Assembly: GCF_020379485.1 (NCBI RefSeq) | Contig: NC_063445.1 | Location: 53,779,422 to 53,843,421, forward strand | Direction of reading: 5' to 3' | From: Brassica napus | Lineage: Eukaryota > Streptophyta > Magnoliopsida > Brassicales > Brassicaceae | Length of the DNA: 64,000 bases | Translations under genes and position numbers: made by a program | Part shown: piece by piece, positions 1 through 11,605 of the stretch | Layout: each line of letters starts with the position of its first letter | Numbering within the stretch: position 1 is the stretch's first letter | The notes under the pieces: generated by a model | What the model was told of the DNA's origin: nothing | What the model saw: only the letters and a program-made list of their open reading frames with translations | Database searches by the model: none

Positions 1-443
1 ATAACAGTAAACTTTGATAATTTTAAAAAATATTGATATAAATTATTTTAAGTGATAAAAATAATAATTATTTTATATATACATCACATATTTCACATAT
101 TTTAATTTAAAATATCTACAGCCTATAGCTTACAGGTACAACAAATTTAACTACATCAAAAGTTTCTGCAAAAATAATCTACGGTAACAACTTTACAGCT
201 ACAACCAATTTATCTACAACTAAACTTTTACAACTAAAATTCTACAGGCACAGTCGAACCAATCATCACCGGTTTGTATTCATGCTATATTATTTAGAGA
301 TAATTTGTAAAATATTCTATTAATAGTTTCAAATTTGAAAATTACATCTTCTATATTAGTTTTTTGAAAACTACACTTTCTTAATTTTGAATTGATATTT
401 TTATCCAGATTAGATATTTCAATAATTGAAATTTAGATTCGAA

Positions 444-486
<43 letters not shown>

Positions 487-768
487 TTTATTTTTAAGAT
501 AAATTTGTTCGTTGTTCAGATAAATATGTACTTGAAGTCACTTAATCTCTTAATATTATTTATTACACAAACACAGCTTGCGTACTTTATGTAATTTAAT
601 TTTCAGTGACCTATGTTACCACTGTATTAACTCTTACTATACTATCTCTGTATTGGAACAGAGTTTGAAATCACGCATAGAGAACTAGTACTTGAAGTCA
701 CATAACCTCTTAATTAGGCAACTATTTACTGCGTACGAAATGTCAAAATTCTGCTGAGTCTTGCTTAA
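1..768. other. AT-rich intergenic DNA, no gene seen
   Basis: No coding region with recognisable similarity is visible on either strand. The stretch is strongly AT-rich and contains an (AAT)n microsatellite at about 445-484. Confidence 0.7.
445..484. repeat. (AAT)n microsatellite
   Basis: About 13 uninterrupted AAT/ATA units in AT-rich intergenic DNA. Confidence 0.95.
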
Positions 769-770
769 TA

Positions 771-1017
771 CTCCCTCTATTCCTAAATATAAAATATTTA
801 GGTAAAAACACGCATATTAAAAAAATCGTTATTTTATCTAGAAAATATCATTAAAACTATAAATTAATGTTATTCAACCAATAGTAAAATAGATTATCAA
901 ATATGATTGGTTGCACAGTTTTTAATAAAGTAAAAAATTGCTTAGAAAAATGAAAACATCTTATATATTGGAACATCAATTTTTTTTAAAACATTTTACA
1001 TTTAGGAACAAAGGTAG
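771..1017. mobile_element. Stowaway-like (Tc1/mariner) MITE
   Basis: The left end reads CTCCCTCTATTCCTAAATAT and follows a TA dinucleotide. The right end, read in reverse complement, is CTACCTTTGTTCCTAAATGT, so about 20 bp of imperfect terminal inverted repeat is visible. The right flanking dinucleotide is CA, a decayed TA. It has no coding capacity and is about 247 bp long. CTCCCTCT..TCCTAAATATAAGAT-type ends are typical of Stowaway-class MITEs in crucifers. Confidence 0.7.
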
Positions 1018-1503
1018 CACATCACATACTTCTTTCTTGATCCTGTAGAGAAGTTAGCACGGCAACTAATAATGAAGCTTGGGCAACATAAACGAAGTTC
1101 CCGCCATCACTCGTAAACTGCGCCGCAACAACAGGGTCACTTCAGGATCACTTAAACTCAAAAAACAGATAATGGCAAAGATGAGAAAGTTACACAGATC
1201 AAATGTATTTTTCAAGAGAAAGAAGATAATAACAGAAAATGAGAATTTACAAATTCTAATAACACATAAGGATTCCTGAACTAGCTAGCCTCTAAATGAG
1301 AGAAAGAATAAACTATGAAACAAGAGAAAGAAAAATATTTTCGCAAAAATGGAGGATAATGTCTCATGGAGAAGAAGAAGATCGTCTAGATTGTGTGTTT
1401 TTTTCTCAAAAAAGAATAAATTAAAATAATATTTTCTAGATATTCTAAAGATTTCTATGTTTTCAAAAAAAAGAAATATTATTCTTGCTGAAACTGTTAT
1501 TTT
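1018..1503. other. Intergenic, no supported gene
   Basis: A 66-codon basic ORF lies at 1079-1279 but has no family similarity I recognise. The rest is AT-rich and non-coding. Confidence 0.6.
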
Positions 1504-2265
1504 AACTATAAAATAAATTTGGACTACCTTTTTTGGAGAAAGAACGGTATTCTGGAGCCAGATGATGATAGAGATTCTTATCCTTGGATAATTTGATACA
1601 TTTGGAAAGCTAGGAATGATAAGCTGTTTAAAGGCATAGACAGAGATCCATTGGAACTAGTTAGGTATGCAGAGGGTGAGTGCCAAGCTTGGTATAATGC
1701 AAGAAACACTGTACCGACTCCACCACATGCACAGACGGATGAAGAAACACAAGCCTTAAGCTTGGGTAATATTTGTATGGTGGATGGTTCATGGACCTCT
1801 ACACCTCAGTTTAGTGGAATGGGATGGGTTTGGATGGATACAATGGGGAAGATACAGCTCATGGGGTCAAGGAACTTGCGGAGAAGAGAGACACCGCTGC
1901 ACTCGGAACTGGAAGCGCTAAAGTGGGCAATGGAGAGTATGATACAACACTCGACCTGTCAGAGGTTTGGGACGGACTGCAAGGACCTGATTGCAATGAT
2001 AGAACAACCGCAAGATTGGCCCAACTTCTCAACTGAACTGGAAATCATTCAAACTCTTCGGTTATGTTTTTCGGACTTCAAGATCAGTTACTTTCCAAGG
2101 ACGCAGAATGAGATTGCAGATTCGTTAGCTAGGAATACACGTTCGTTTCATAGATCCTTATGTTTTATTGGTTGTTCTATTCCGGTCTGGCTTCCCAGAC
2201 CACCTCAAGTTTGAGTAATAGAATAGTTGTTTGACGAAAAAAAAAAACTATAAAATAAATTTGGA
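1504..2265 (+). mobile_element. 5'-truncated L1-type LINE insertion with 20-bp TSD
   Basis: The two copies of aactataaaataaatttgga at 1504-1523 and 2246-2265 are a perfect 20-bp target site duplication. Between them lie the last ~720 bp of a plant LINE, ending in an A-rich tail (2236-2247). This is the classic product of target-primed reverse transcription with 5' truncation. The body encodes the end of LINE ORF2 (RNase H domain). Confidence 0.92.
1525..2214 (+). pseudogene. LINE ORF2 C-terminal fragment (RNase H type 1 domain)
   Basis: The reading frame opens directly at the 5' truncation point and runs through an IWKARNDKLFKG-type linker, typical of plant LINE ORF2, into an RNase H-like domain. 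That domain starts at MVDGSWT and continues through SELEALKWAMES and GTDCKDLIAMI to FPRTQNEIADSLAR. A TGA at 1594-1596 interrupts the linker. There is no native start codon: the fragment lost its 5' end on insertion. In an intact LINE this domain degrades the RNA strand of the cDNA hybrid. This copy is non-functional because it lacks reverse transcriptase and endonuclease. Confidence 0.85.
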
Positions 2266-2502
2266 TGAAAAATAATTTAGAAATATTCATACTGGACAAT
2301 TTAGTCAATTTATATATACAAAAGTGTATTTTTCAAAAACTTAAATAATAGTGTAATTTTCAAATTAAAATTTTATCTAAGTGTATTATTCCAAATTTTC
2401 CCTATTATTTAACCCAGTCTATAATGGCTTGGTGTTACGTCTGAATCTGGTTGGATGACATGAGTCGTTGTTATTATATACTAGGGTCAGCCCGCCCTAC
2501 GG

Positions 2503-2650
2503 ACGGGAAGTTAGAAATAGTTCAACTATTTTATACGGGAAGTTAGAAAAAAAACTATTTTATACGGGAAGTTAGAAAAAAAACTATTTTATACGGGAAA
2601 TTAGAAAAAAAAAATTTATATGAATATACGGGAAGTTAGAAAAAAAAACT
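2503..2650. repeat. ~30-bp tandem repeats in the Helitron 3' region
   Basis: Four to five imperfect units of about 30 bp, with the core ACGGGAAGTTAGAAAAAAAA, lie just inside the Helitron 3' hairpin. The arms differ mainly in A-tract length. Non-coding. Confidence 0.75.
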
Positions 2651-2659
2651 ATTTTATAT

Positions 2660-3118
2660 GAATTTACATTAATTTTATGAAGCATTTATAAAAAAAATTG
2701 TAGATTAAAAACGATATTATTATACGAAGAACACGACATTTTTGTTCTAGAGAAATGAACCCTTCTTTGTATTAGCTAATAAAACTGTATCAATTCAAAA
2801 CAAAACAATATATAGTACTAATTGCCATACGAATGTAAACATTTTCACATCAAGCATACTCAGCCAAACATGAAGCTGCCTCTGTTCTTGGAATCCATAA
2901 ACCAAAGGTCATCTTCATCTCAAGTGTGGCCATAGCTCAGATATATAGAGTATGGTTTTCTCCTGTATAAGCGGACCATTGCAAATGTTTATTAATTGGT
3001 CAGAACTGCTAGCATGGATCTGAAGTAATGAAGCAAAAATTTCCAACGCCAGTATTGTTTCTGCTTCTGCTGCTACTTTGGGATGGAAGCACCGGCTCCT
3101 CCTTCGAAAAATGGTAAC
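2660..3118. other. Helitron internal sequence, no recognised gene
   Basis: This is the body of the minus-strand Helitron. A 71-codon minus ORF at 2915-3130 has no family I can name. It could be captured host sequence, but nothing in it proves that. Confidence 0.4.
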
Positions 3119-3121
3119 TAA

Positions 3122-3295
3122 GGGCATCATTATTAGTGTCTCTTAGGTTGGGGCCCTTAAGCGTAGGGTAACTAAAAACGTTAAGGGACTTCTCTCAAAT
3201 CCCTTATTTAAGGGTCGTTCCTTAGCTTTTTTAGTTAAAAGCTAAGGGACCCTACGCTTAAGGACCGAGCTTAAGAGACACCAATAATGATGCCC
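3122..3295. mobile_element. Foldback Tourist-type (PIF/Harbinger) MITE
   Basis: The ends GGGCATCATTATTAGTGTCT and, in reverse complement, GGGCATCATTATTGGTGTCT form a long inverted repeat that covers most of the 174-bp element (segments such as CTTAAGCGTAGGG recur inverted). TAA flanks both sides (3119-3121 and 3296-3298), the 3-bp target duplication of PIF/Harbinger MITEs. Non-coding. It is nested inside the Helitron. Confidence 0.85.
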
Positions 3296-3298
3296 TAA

Positions 3299-4474
3299 GG
3301 CTCTCGTGTTACATATTTGGAAATAGAGCAACAATGGTATTCACAACAACACCTCACTTACCACTGCAACTATTTTTCACACTATTGATCATGAGATCAA
3401 GAACACTATCTCTGCAAGGAAGGATCAAAAGCTCTTTAGATACCTTATGCATCTTTTGATAAGATAAGATTATGATTTTTTTCACAGGCTCTAACATCAC
3501 TTTCTTTGTAATTTTTTTTTTGCCGAGGTGACACTAAAATTAGATTATCTTGAAGTAAATCTTGTTTCATTTTAATGATATTAACAGTAGCAAAAAACAA
3601 CAGTAAAAGTCAAAGGCCAATCCAATCATGTCTTCTTTTTTTAATTTGCAAGGTTTTAGAATTTCTATCACAAACCTTGAGCTTTCAGATGCTAAACTAA
3701 CAAACGGATTAAATAGCTTGATCAGATTTTGATGCTTCTGGATTATAACTTAAAAGTGAGTGGCAAAACGGTTTTGATAATATTAGATACCTGAGTAAAT
3801 AGATTACTTGGTTGTTTTGTAAAATTGTTTCAAACACTGATCGCTCTAATGATTTTTCTTGAAACTCTTCTTGGCTGTCTTTCAAGACCTGCAAAGGTGG
3901 AATCAGTTTTTAAAATTTTAGTCGTGTTGGTAATAGTACTAATAGATCGATCTTTTAATCGCCAGAATGTTAAAGTAATCCATTCTTAACAAAAGGTAGC
4001 CGTTTCTATTGGAGAATATAAAAACAAACAATTTTTTGAGAGTAAGAGTACACCTAAGAATTCATAAATAGCATACAATCCTTGAATCTAAGAACAATAC
4101 TCAAATAATGAGCATTAGATCTTGACATTTTCCTCAACTCAAAACCGGAGAGTCTAACCCAGACTTGTACATAGATGACACATTCTCACAGGAAAATTTA
4201 AACTATATGAAATCGGGAAAATGCTTGTTTACACAAATGATAAAGACAATAATATGTGATTATACATTCGGGAAGCATTTTTACAATCTGAAATCGCACC
4301 CTTAAACAAACAGACATAATAAACACAATATGATCAAACAAAACCAAAACGTTGAATAAAGCTCTATGTCCTCCTTTGTGTCATAATCTTTTTCTGGAAC
4401 CTTAGATAATCCTTAAATTCACAGCCACATAGTCTTTCTACGCACAGATCAATAAAAGCACAACCACAGATCTC
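3299..4474. other. Helitron internal / intergenic sequence, no gene seen
   Basis: AT-rich sequence between the foldback MITE and the copia insertion. No ORF with recognisable similarity. It continues, after the copia element, at 14754. Confidence 0.5.
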
Positions 4475-4479
4475 AGCTC

Positions 4480-4765
4480 TGTTGGATAATTCCAGTTAAC
4501 TTGACGAGCAAGTTAACTCATTAAAGTGAAGTTTGATAGGTTAAGGAAAAAGGAAAACATATCGAGCTTAGGAATGTTTTCATATTATTATTAGGAAAAG
4601 ATGTAGCTTCGCCCTTAGGAAAAGATGTAGCTTCTTCCTATATAAAGAGTTCTCATGGAGAGATGTTCCATAAAGAGAAACACATTGAAAGGTTTAGTTT
4701 TGAGAGAGTTTCTAAATCTAATAAGAAGAGAAGTTCTTATAAACTTTGTGTTTGTGCAACTTTGA
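4480..4765 (+). repeat. Copia 5' LTR
   Basis: About 286 bp, matching 14460-14748 almost throughout. It contains an internal direct repeat (GGAAAAGATGTAGCTTC, twice, around 4571-4635) and a TATA box followed by the likely transcription start region. The end was set by the AGCTC duplication and PBS; the terminal dinucleotide is not a clean CA. Confidence 0.8.
4638..4648 (+). promoter_or_regulatory. TATA box of the copia LTR
   Basis: CTATATAAAGA about 130 bp before the LTR end, the usual position of the U3 promoter; repeated in the 3' LTR. Confidence 0.6.
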
Positions 4766-5125
4766 TTGGTATCAGAGCTCCAGGTTTCGAAGGTCGTTTA
4801 CAAGAGGAGTTGTAACTTCGATCAAAACATGGGAGACGATTCTCAAGCACGTGATAAAGGTCTTGAGATGAAGAAGGACATACGATGTCCGATGCTAACA
4901 TCGACCAACTACACCGTATGGTCGATGCGAATGAAAGTGATGCTTCGTTTATACGAAGTTTGGGATACGATTGATCCAGGGAGTAACGATGCAAAGAAGA
5001 ACAACATGGCAATTGCTTTAATCTTTCAATCAGTCCCGGAGGCGCTAATACTTCAGATTGGAGAACATGATACATCGAAGAAGATTTGGGAAGCTATCAA
5101 ATCCCATAACCTAGGTGCTGATCGC

Positions 5126-6932
5126 TGATATCTCATGATTTTTATAAGTTTTAGATTCATATTTTAGCTTATTATGATCATTTTAGGTTGCATTTAGGTC
5201 TTTGTGTTGTATTTGCATACTCATTTGCATAACATAGGGGTTGGAATGCTTATTTGGAAGTTTGGGGCAAAATTCAAGGGTTATACTGCAAAGTTTGGAA
5301 GTTTTGGGTCCACTGTGATGTTAACAAGAACCCAGGGACCAAGGTTGCAAATTCGTAATATTCGCTTGGGCTAAATCGCACATTGGAAACTTTGGGTTTG
5401 ATTCGCGAGGGCATTTTTGCACATTCCAAAGGCTGGGTCCGTTTTGTAAAGAATCAAAAGGCCAGGGACCTGTCTTGAAAATAATGAAGAAGTCTCCGTT
5501 GGAGGAGATCGAGAGTTTGGTTTCAACGCGAACGACGGTGAAGCTGATTCCAACCACGGCAAAGCTCGACGACGATGAGACTCGAGCACCTGAGAGCACG
5601 GCTTGGACGGAGGAAGCTTGGTCGCGGCTTGGAGGAGACGGTGGCGCAGTCACGGCTTGATCAAGGCGAGGAAGAAGGAGTTCGTGGTGGTTCGCGGTGA
5701 AGTGAGACGAGCCGCGACGGAGAGAGATTGGGACACAGCTCGGGAACTCAGCGGGCTCGGACGCGAGTTCAAGGGAGCGAGGTGTTGTGGTCGCTGTATC
5801 TCGAACGCAGCTTGGAACGAAGCGTTGGCTGGAGCGAGTGATTGAAGCGACGTGATGAACTCGCTCGGGAAATCCATCATCAAAGACAGCATCACAGCGA
5901 CTTGCCACAGCGAGGTGCAAAGGTCGCTCGCAGAAGACAAAAACGCGATCTCAAAAATGATTGACCGGTTTATTCCGGTTTGACCCGGTTTAATTCACTA
6001 AACCAGCTCGAGTTTGGCATCTCTTATATATAGTTTTAAACCTAAAAACCTAATCTAATCTCATTTTTTTCTCTCAAGAACTTGCCTCCCTTTGTAAAAA
6101 AAGCTTGAATCTTTATATCATAATCTAAGGAAGTTCTTCATATTATATCTTGTTTCTCCTTCTCATAAACATGGTGAGCCTTGAATCCATCATGGGTTTG
6201 AGGTTTCTCATGGAGATTAGAGAGTAGACACTCCTTGGATTCATGGTTAAGGTAGATTAGGGTGATTAAGTGTAGATTTAGGGTGTTTTATTGTAGATCC
6301 TTGTATGAACTTGCTTGTTGAGTATTTTTAATGCTTGTTTAGTCTTGATCACTCTAAACCTGATTTCTAAACACTTCTCATCAGACATGATTAGATGAAG
6401 TGTTTGAATCAACTCAACTAAGCTCTAGTGAGATTAGCCAAGGACACTTGATGTTAAAATTGCTAGATAGTTATTGAACTTGAACTTAAAGATTGCTTGA
6501 TTGAATTAAGCCAAAGACATTTGATGTTTAATGATTTCTAAGCAAATAGACATTTACCTAGACATAGGACTTGTCTAGAATTGTGTTTAGACTTAAGAGA
6601 TTACTTTGATTGAAAGTTGCCACCTTTAGATTGAACCTTGATCACCTTATATCAATTATCCTTACCATGGATCCATCCTTAGTATTTGATTGAATTCTTG
6701 CACTTATTTCTTGACTGGATTTGAGATCACCTTGTTTATATTTCTAGGATATTAATTTGTTACAAATCATCTATCTTCTTGTTTGCTTAGATTAGGAAGG
6801 TTTGTGTATTCTTGGTGTTATAAGTCTCTAGTTCTCTGTGGATTCGATCCTAAAATGCTACAATGACATACCATTCGATTGTGGTATTGTTGGCACATTA
6901 GGTTAATTGGTGTGTGCTTAAACGCGTAATCA
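5126..6932 (+). repeat. Athila-like 5' LTR (1807 bp)
   Basis: Begins TG and ends CA. It holds a TATA-like TTATATATAG at about 6023-6032. ORFs of up to 199 codons on either strand are repeated in both LTRs and look incidental. Differences from the 3' LTR that I could see are near 5232, 5269, 5371, 5824, 6549 and 6777. Confidence 0.93.
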
Positions 6933-6935
6933 ATT

Positions 6936-6953
6936 TGGCGCCGTTGCCGGGGA
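6936..6953 (+). other. Primer-binding site of the Athila-like element
   Basis: TGGCGCCGTTGCCGGGGA three bases after the 5' LTR; this sequence is the standard first-strand primer site of Athila-class elements. Confidence 0.85.
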
Positions 6954-7073
6954 ACTAAGTAGATTTGTCATTAAGATTTCAAACTTTCTTGAGATTAAGC
7001 TTTATTTTCTTATGCTTTGTTTTGCTTTTGTATAGCTACTAACCTCTTCTTCTAGCTTTTGTTATTTGTAGAG

Positions 7074-8027
7074 ATGGCTTCAAGCTACTCTGAGAAACCA
7101 CAAGAAGAGGATGAGACATTTGAAGATCGCATTGAAGATCAGCCATATGTGAAGCCACCACCCTTTGATATACGCATACTCACACCAGATCAAAGAGTGG
7201 AGTTACACCGGCTTCAGAGAACGAAAGAGTATTGGGGCAAGCCAATAAGACACCTAGCACAAATGGTCCGGATACACCTCATTAGGGACCGAGCAGAGTT
7301 TGAAGAAAGGGAGGTTACCCAGTATGAGTTAGATGCTGCTTGTGCCCTTAATGAGGTAATGTATTGGGCTCCACCACTCCAACTGGAAGGTATAGAAATT
7401 TCCACTTTAAAACTTCAACTCGAGGAAATATGCTTGCCTTGTGGTGAGAATAATATCTCTGGTCTTAATTCTCTTGTGCTCATGAATGAATGTCTTGATC
7501 TGATATGTGAAACTAAGAAACTAGATGAGTTGAGAATAGAAAAGCTTGTTAGAGATCATATTGAAGTTTGCTTTGTCAAGAACTATATTTGTGCTTCATT
7601 TGATCTTGAGTCCAACTTTTTGCTGCTTGAGAATTCTAGACCTCTTCTTGAACTTGCTGATTTAGGGGATGAACTTGATGTGGATAAGCTCTTGCTTGAG
7701 ATAGAAAACCCCCATGCTGAAAACTATCATGAGAATGTGAACATTGTGAATTATTTGATTGATGGAGATAGAGTTGACTACTTTGTTAAAACCTCGTTTG
7801 AACCTGTAGTTGATTTTGTGTTTCCACCTATTGCTTTTGATTCTCATGATCATCTGAACCTCAAGAAGCATTTCATAACTCATATCATATCTTTAGTGAA
7901 GCTCTCTGAGGAAAAATCTGTCTATTTTCTATGGACAGTAGTGTGTTTCTTTGCACACTTGGTTTCTTGTTCTTGTAGGAGAAAGACCAAAGGTGCATTG
8001 GCTCAGCCTTTTGATACTTATGATTAG
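7074..8027 (+). CDS. Unknown 317-aa protein carried by the Athila-like element
   Basis: An uninterrupted ORF about 120 bp after the primer-binding site, where gag would normally begin. I chose the ATG at 7074 (MASSYSEKPQEEDETFED) because it is the first ATG in frame. The protein is acidic and soluble at the N-terminus, with LTPDQRVELHRLQ and REVTQYELDAACALNE segments. A long leucine/acid-rich central part follows. A hydrophobic patch lies near the end (YFLWTVVCFFAHLVSCSC, about residues 286-303), then a basic RRKTKG. That C-terminal hydrophobic stretch could be a membrane segment. I see no zinc knuckle, protease, polymerase or nuclease motif and do not recognise the family. It may be a decayed relic of an autonomous parent's ORF or captured host sequence. 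The open frame fits the young age of the element rather than proving selection. Confidence 0.55.
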   Translation: MASSYSEKPQEEDETFEDRIEDQPYVKPPPFDIRILTPDQRVELHRLQRTKEYWGKPIRHLAQMVRIHLIRDRAEFEEREVTQYELDAACALNEVMYWAPPLQLEGIEISTLKLQLEEICLPCGENNISGLNSLVLMNECLDLICETKKLDELRIEKLVRDHIEVCFVKNYICASFDLESNFLLLENSRPLLELADLGDELDVDKLLLEIENPHAENYHENVNIVNYLIDGDRVDYFVKTSFEPVVDFVFPPIAFDSHDHLNLKKHFITHIISLVKLSEEKSVYFLWTVVCFFAHLVSCSCRRKTKGALAQPFDTYD

Positions 8028-9798
8028 CAAGCACACAAAGTCAAGCTAGAGACTTAAAACAAGCTCACTTGGGAGGAAGTCCCATGTCTATCCATATATA
8101 TATTATTGTTTTACTTGTGTGGTTTTTCTTTTGTGTGTTTAATAAATGGGTTTAAAATTTTTAGGTGATTCTCCTCTTAATCAAAGAGAAAGATGGCCAT
8201 CCAGCAAAGCTACAAGTGATAGAATCATTCAACTCCATCAAGCAACTCCAAGCTAAGTATCTCTACAACCATTGTAAATATATAGTCTTCTTGTTTGTTT
8301 CTTCTAGACCTCTTCTTTCACCTTGCTCTCACACAAGAGACTGTGTGAAGTAAGTGTGGGGGGAGAGTCTACTATCTCACATTGTTTTCTGTTTTGTTTA
8401 CTTGTCATGAGTCTCATGCATTGCATTGCATTGCATAGAAAAAAAAAAAAATTGAAAATTTTGAAAATCACAAAAAGAAGCATTTAGTTGCATCATTTGC
8501 ATCTTTAGGATTGAGTCTAGAAGCATTTCGATTTCATTCATGCATTGGAAGAAACCTAGTAAAGAACACATGTCTAGAACTCAATTTGACATCCTAGCTA
8601 AACATATCAAGTAGCTTAAGCATTTCTTAAAAGCTTACAAAACTCTTCTTGAAACATGTTGTTTGCTTGATGATTGACATTGTTCTTGAAACCAACTCCA
8701 ATCTGAACTTGACTTAAGTGAACTTAATCTCTCTTGCATATGGCCATTTGCATATTTGATCATGGGTCTCATACACATTTGGGTTATCTTTCTCCTTTTG
8801 TACCCATCTTTGTTAACCCAAATGGCACTTCATACCCATTAACCCTCACCATTCTTTGAAACCAATATCGATTTGTTGAGTGAGGTCTCTTGTTGATAGC
8901 ATGTCATGTGCAAAATTTTGAGAGTATTAGGAGCGACAATGAGTTGTTCTCATCTTTGGCTAGCATTAGGACCTCATTTAGGCTAGCCTCTAGGATGGTT
9001 GTTGGGTTTGTGAACTTAAATTCTTTTGATTTTGGGATTGGGAATGTGAGTGAAAGTGAAAAGAAATGAACAAAAAGAGTGAGAAAAAGAAAGAAAGCCA
9101 CTAGAGATAAAAAAAAAAAAAGGCTCTTGTGTTTAAAATTAGAATCATTTTTAGAATAAAAAAAATTAAAAGAGTGAAAAAAAAATAATAAAAAAATAAA
9201 AAAAATTCCTAGTTGGCTAAAATAAGAAATGAGAATGTGTTCATTGGGTGAGAGATGAAAGTGAGTGTATCTCTGGGCTTTGGGATGATGAAAAGAAGAA
9301 GGGTAGAATTTGAAATTACTTAGAAAAGGGGTAGAATGATGAGAACAAATATTGTATGCATGAATTGCTCCTTTTCTTAGATACATTTTGCATAATGATC
9401 TTGCTCCTATTCTTGAGTGTGAGTCACTATAAATGATGCAATTGAAACCCCTTTTCTTCACATTAGACCATCTCTCTCACCAAGCCAAATGATTGAGATC
9501 AAATATCTTTTTGCAAGAATTCACATTGTGTGTGTTGAAATGAATGTGAGGGTTGGCTAAAGAACTTGTTGATTGATGAGTAAATGACTTGGGTTGAGGC
9601 ATAAGAGTCTTGATAGGCCTTGAGAAGCTAGAGTGTACTAAGAGAATTGCTCATACTATTTGTTATGTTTCTCTTAGGATGTTAGGTTGAAGGCTAGAAA
9701 GTATATCTTTTGGTTATAAGCTCCCATCTTTATATCTCTCCTTCTTGAGTTTTTGAAAAGTTTACTTGAGGACAAGTAAATGACTAGTGTGGGGGAGT
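8028..9798. other. Non-coding internal region of the Athila-like element
   Basis: No ORF with plausible content. It includes a second polypurine-like run (AAGTGTGGGGGGAGAG, about 8351-8367), A-rich tracts (8439-8450, 9100-9205) and the true polypurine tract at 9787-9798. A 185-codon minus ORF at 8904-9461 is low complexity. Confidence 0.7.
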
Positions 9799-11605
9799 TG
9801 ATATCTCATGATTTTTATAAGTTTTAGATTCATATTTTAGCTTATTATGATCATTTTAGGTTGCATTTAGGTCTTTGTGTTGTATTTGCATACTCATTTG
9901 CATATCATAGGGGTTGGAATGCTTATTTGGAAGTTTGGGGCGAAATTCAAGGGTTATACTGCAAAGTTTGGAAGTTTTGGGTCCACTGTGATGTTAACAA
10001 GAACCCAGGGACCAAGGTTGCAAATTCGTAATATTCGCTTGGGTTAAATCGCACATTGGAAACTTTGGGTTTGATTCGCGAGGGCATTTTTGCACATTCC
10101 AAAGGCTGGGTCCGTTTTGTAAAGAATCAAAAGGCCAGGGACCTGTCTTGAAAATAATGAAGAAGTCTCCGTTGGAGGAGATCGAGAGTTTGGTTTCAAC
10201 GCGAACGACGGTGAAGCTGATTCCAACCACGGCAAAGCTCGACGACGATGAGACTCGAGCACCTGAGAGCACGGCTTGGACGGAGGAAGCTTGGTCGCGG
10301 CTTGGAGGAGACGGTGGCGCAGTCACGGCTTGATCAAGGCGAGGAAGAAGGAGTTCGTGGTGGTTCGCGGTGAAGTGAGACGAGCCGCGACGGAGAGAGA
10401 TTGGGACACAGCTCGGGAACTCAGCGGGCTCGGACGCGAGTTCAAGGGAGCGAGGTGTTGTGGTCGCTGTATCTCGAACGCAGCTTGGAACGAAGCATTG
10501 GCTGGAGCGAGTGATTGAAGCGACGTGATGAACTCGCTCGGGAAATCCATCATCAAAGACAGCATCACAGCGACTTGCCACAGCGAGGTGCAAAGGTCGC
10601 TCGCAGAAGACAAAAACGCGATCTCAAAAATGATTGACCGGTTTATTCCGGTTTGACCCGGTTTAATTCACTAAACCAGCTCGAGTTTGGCATCTCTTAT
10701 ATATAGTTTTAAACCTAAAAACCTAATCTAATCTCATTTTTTTCTCTCAAGAACTTGCCTCCCTTTGTAAAAAAAGCTTGAATCTTTATATCATAATCTA
10801 AGGAAGTTCTTCATATTATATCTTGTTTCTCCTTCTCATAAACATGGTGAGCCTTGAATCCATCATGGGTTTGAGGTTTCTCATGGAGATTAGAGAGTAG
10901 ACACTCCTTGGATTCATGGTTAAGGTAGATTAGGGTGATTAAGTGTAGATTTAGGGTGTTTTATTGTAGATCCTTGTATGAACTTGCTTGTTGAGTATTT
11001 TTAATGCTTGTTTAGTCTTGATCACTCTAAACCTGATTTCTAAACACTTCTCATCAGACATGATTAGATGAAGTGTTTGAATCAACTCAACTAAGCTCTA
11101 GTGAGATTAGCCAAGGACACTTGATGTTAAAATTGCTAGATAGTTATTGAACTTGAACTTAAAGATTGCTTGATTGAATTAAGCCAAAGACATTTGATGT
11201 TTAATGATTTCTAAGCAAATGGACATTTACCTAGACATAGGACTTGTCTAGAATTGTGTTTAGACTTAAGAGATTACTTTGATTGAAAGTTGCCACCTTT
11301 AGATTGAACCTTGATCACCTTATATCAATTATCCTTACCATGGATCCATCCTTAGTATTTGATTGAATTCTTGCACTTATTTCTTGACTGGATTTGAGAT
11401 CACCTTGTTTATATTTCTAGGATATTAATTTGTTACAAATCATCTATCTTATTGTTTGCTTAGATTAGGAAGGTTTGTGTATTCTTGGTGTTATAAGTCT
11501 CTAGTTCTCTGTGGATTCGATCCTAAAATGCTACAATGACATACCATTCGATTGTGGTATTGTTGGCACATTAGGTTAATTGGTGTGTGCTTAAACGCGT
11601 AATCA
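9799..11605 (+). repeat. Athila-like 3' LTR (1807 bp)
   Basis: Same length as the 5' LTR and about 99.7% identical by eye. Its end TAATCA abuts the ATCGC duplication, after which copia gag resumes. Confidence 0.93.

Noticed and set aside
1079..1279. 66-codon basic ORF
   Set aside because: It has no similarity to a ribosomal or other small protein that I recognise, no intron signals, and AT-rich low-complexity content.
5321..5940. ORFs of 72-199 codons on both strands in the Athila-like LTR
   Set aside because: They recur unchanged in the second LTR (9994-10613), overlap each other in several frames, and show no protein family; the open frames reflect GC-rich LTR sequence, not genes.
7074..8027. 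Envelope-like protein of Athila
   Set aside because: One hydrophobic stretch near the C-terminus is not enough, and the ORF sits where gag normally lies, not downstream of pol.
8904..9461. 185-codon minus ORF rich in Phe/Ser/Leu
   Set aside because: It is the antisense reading of A-rich non-coding sequence inside the LTR element.
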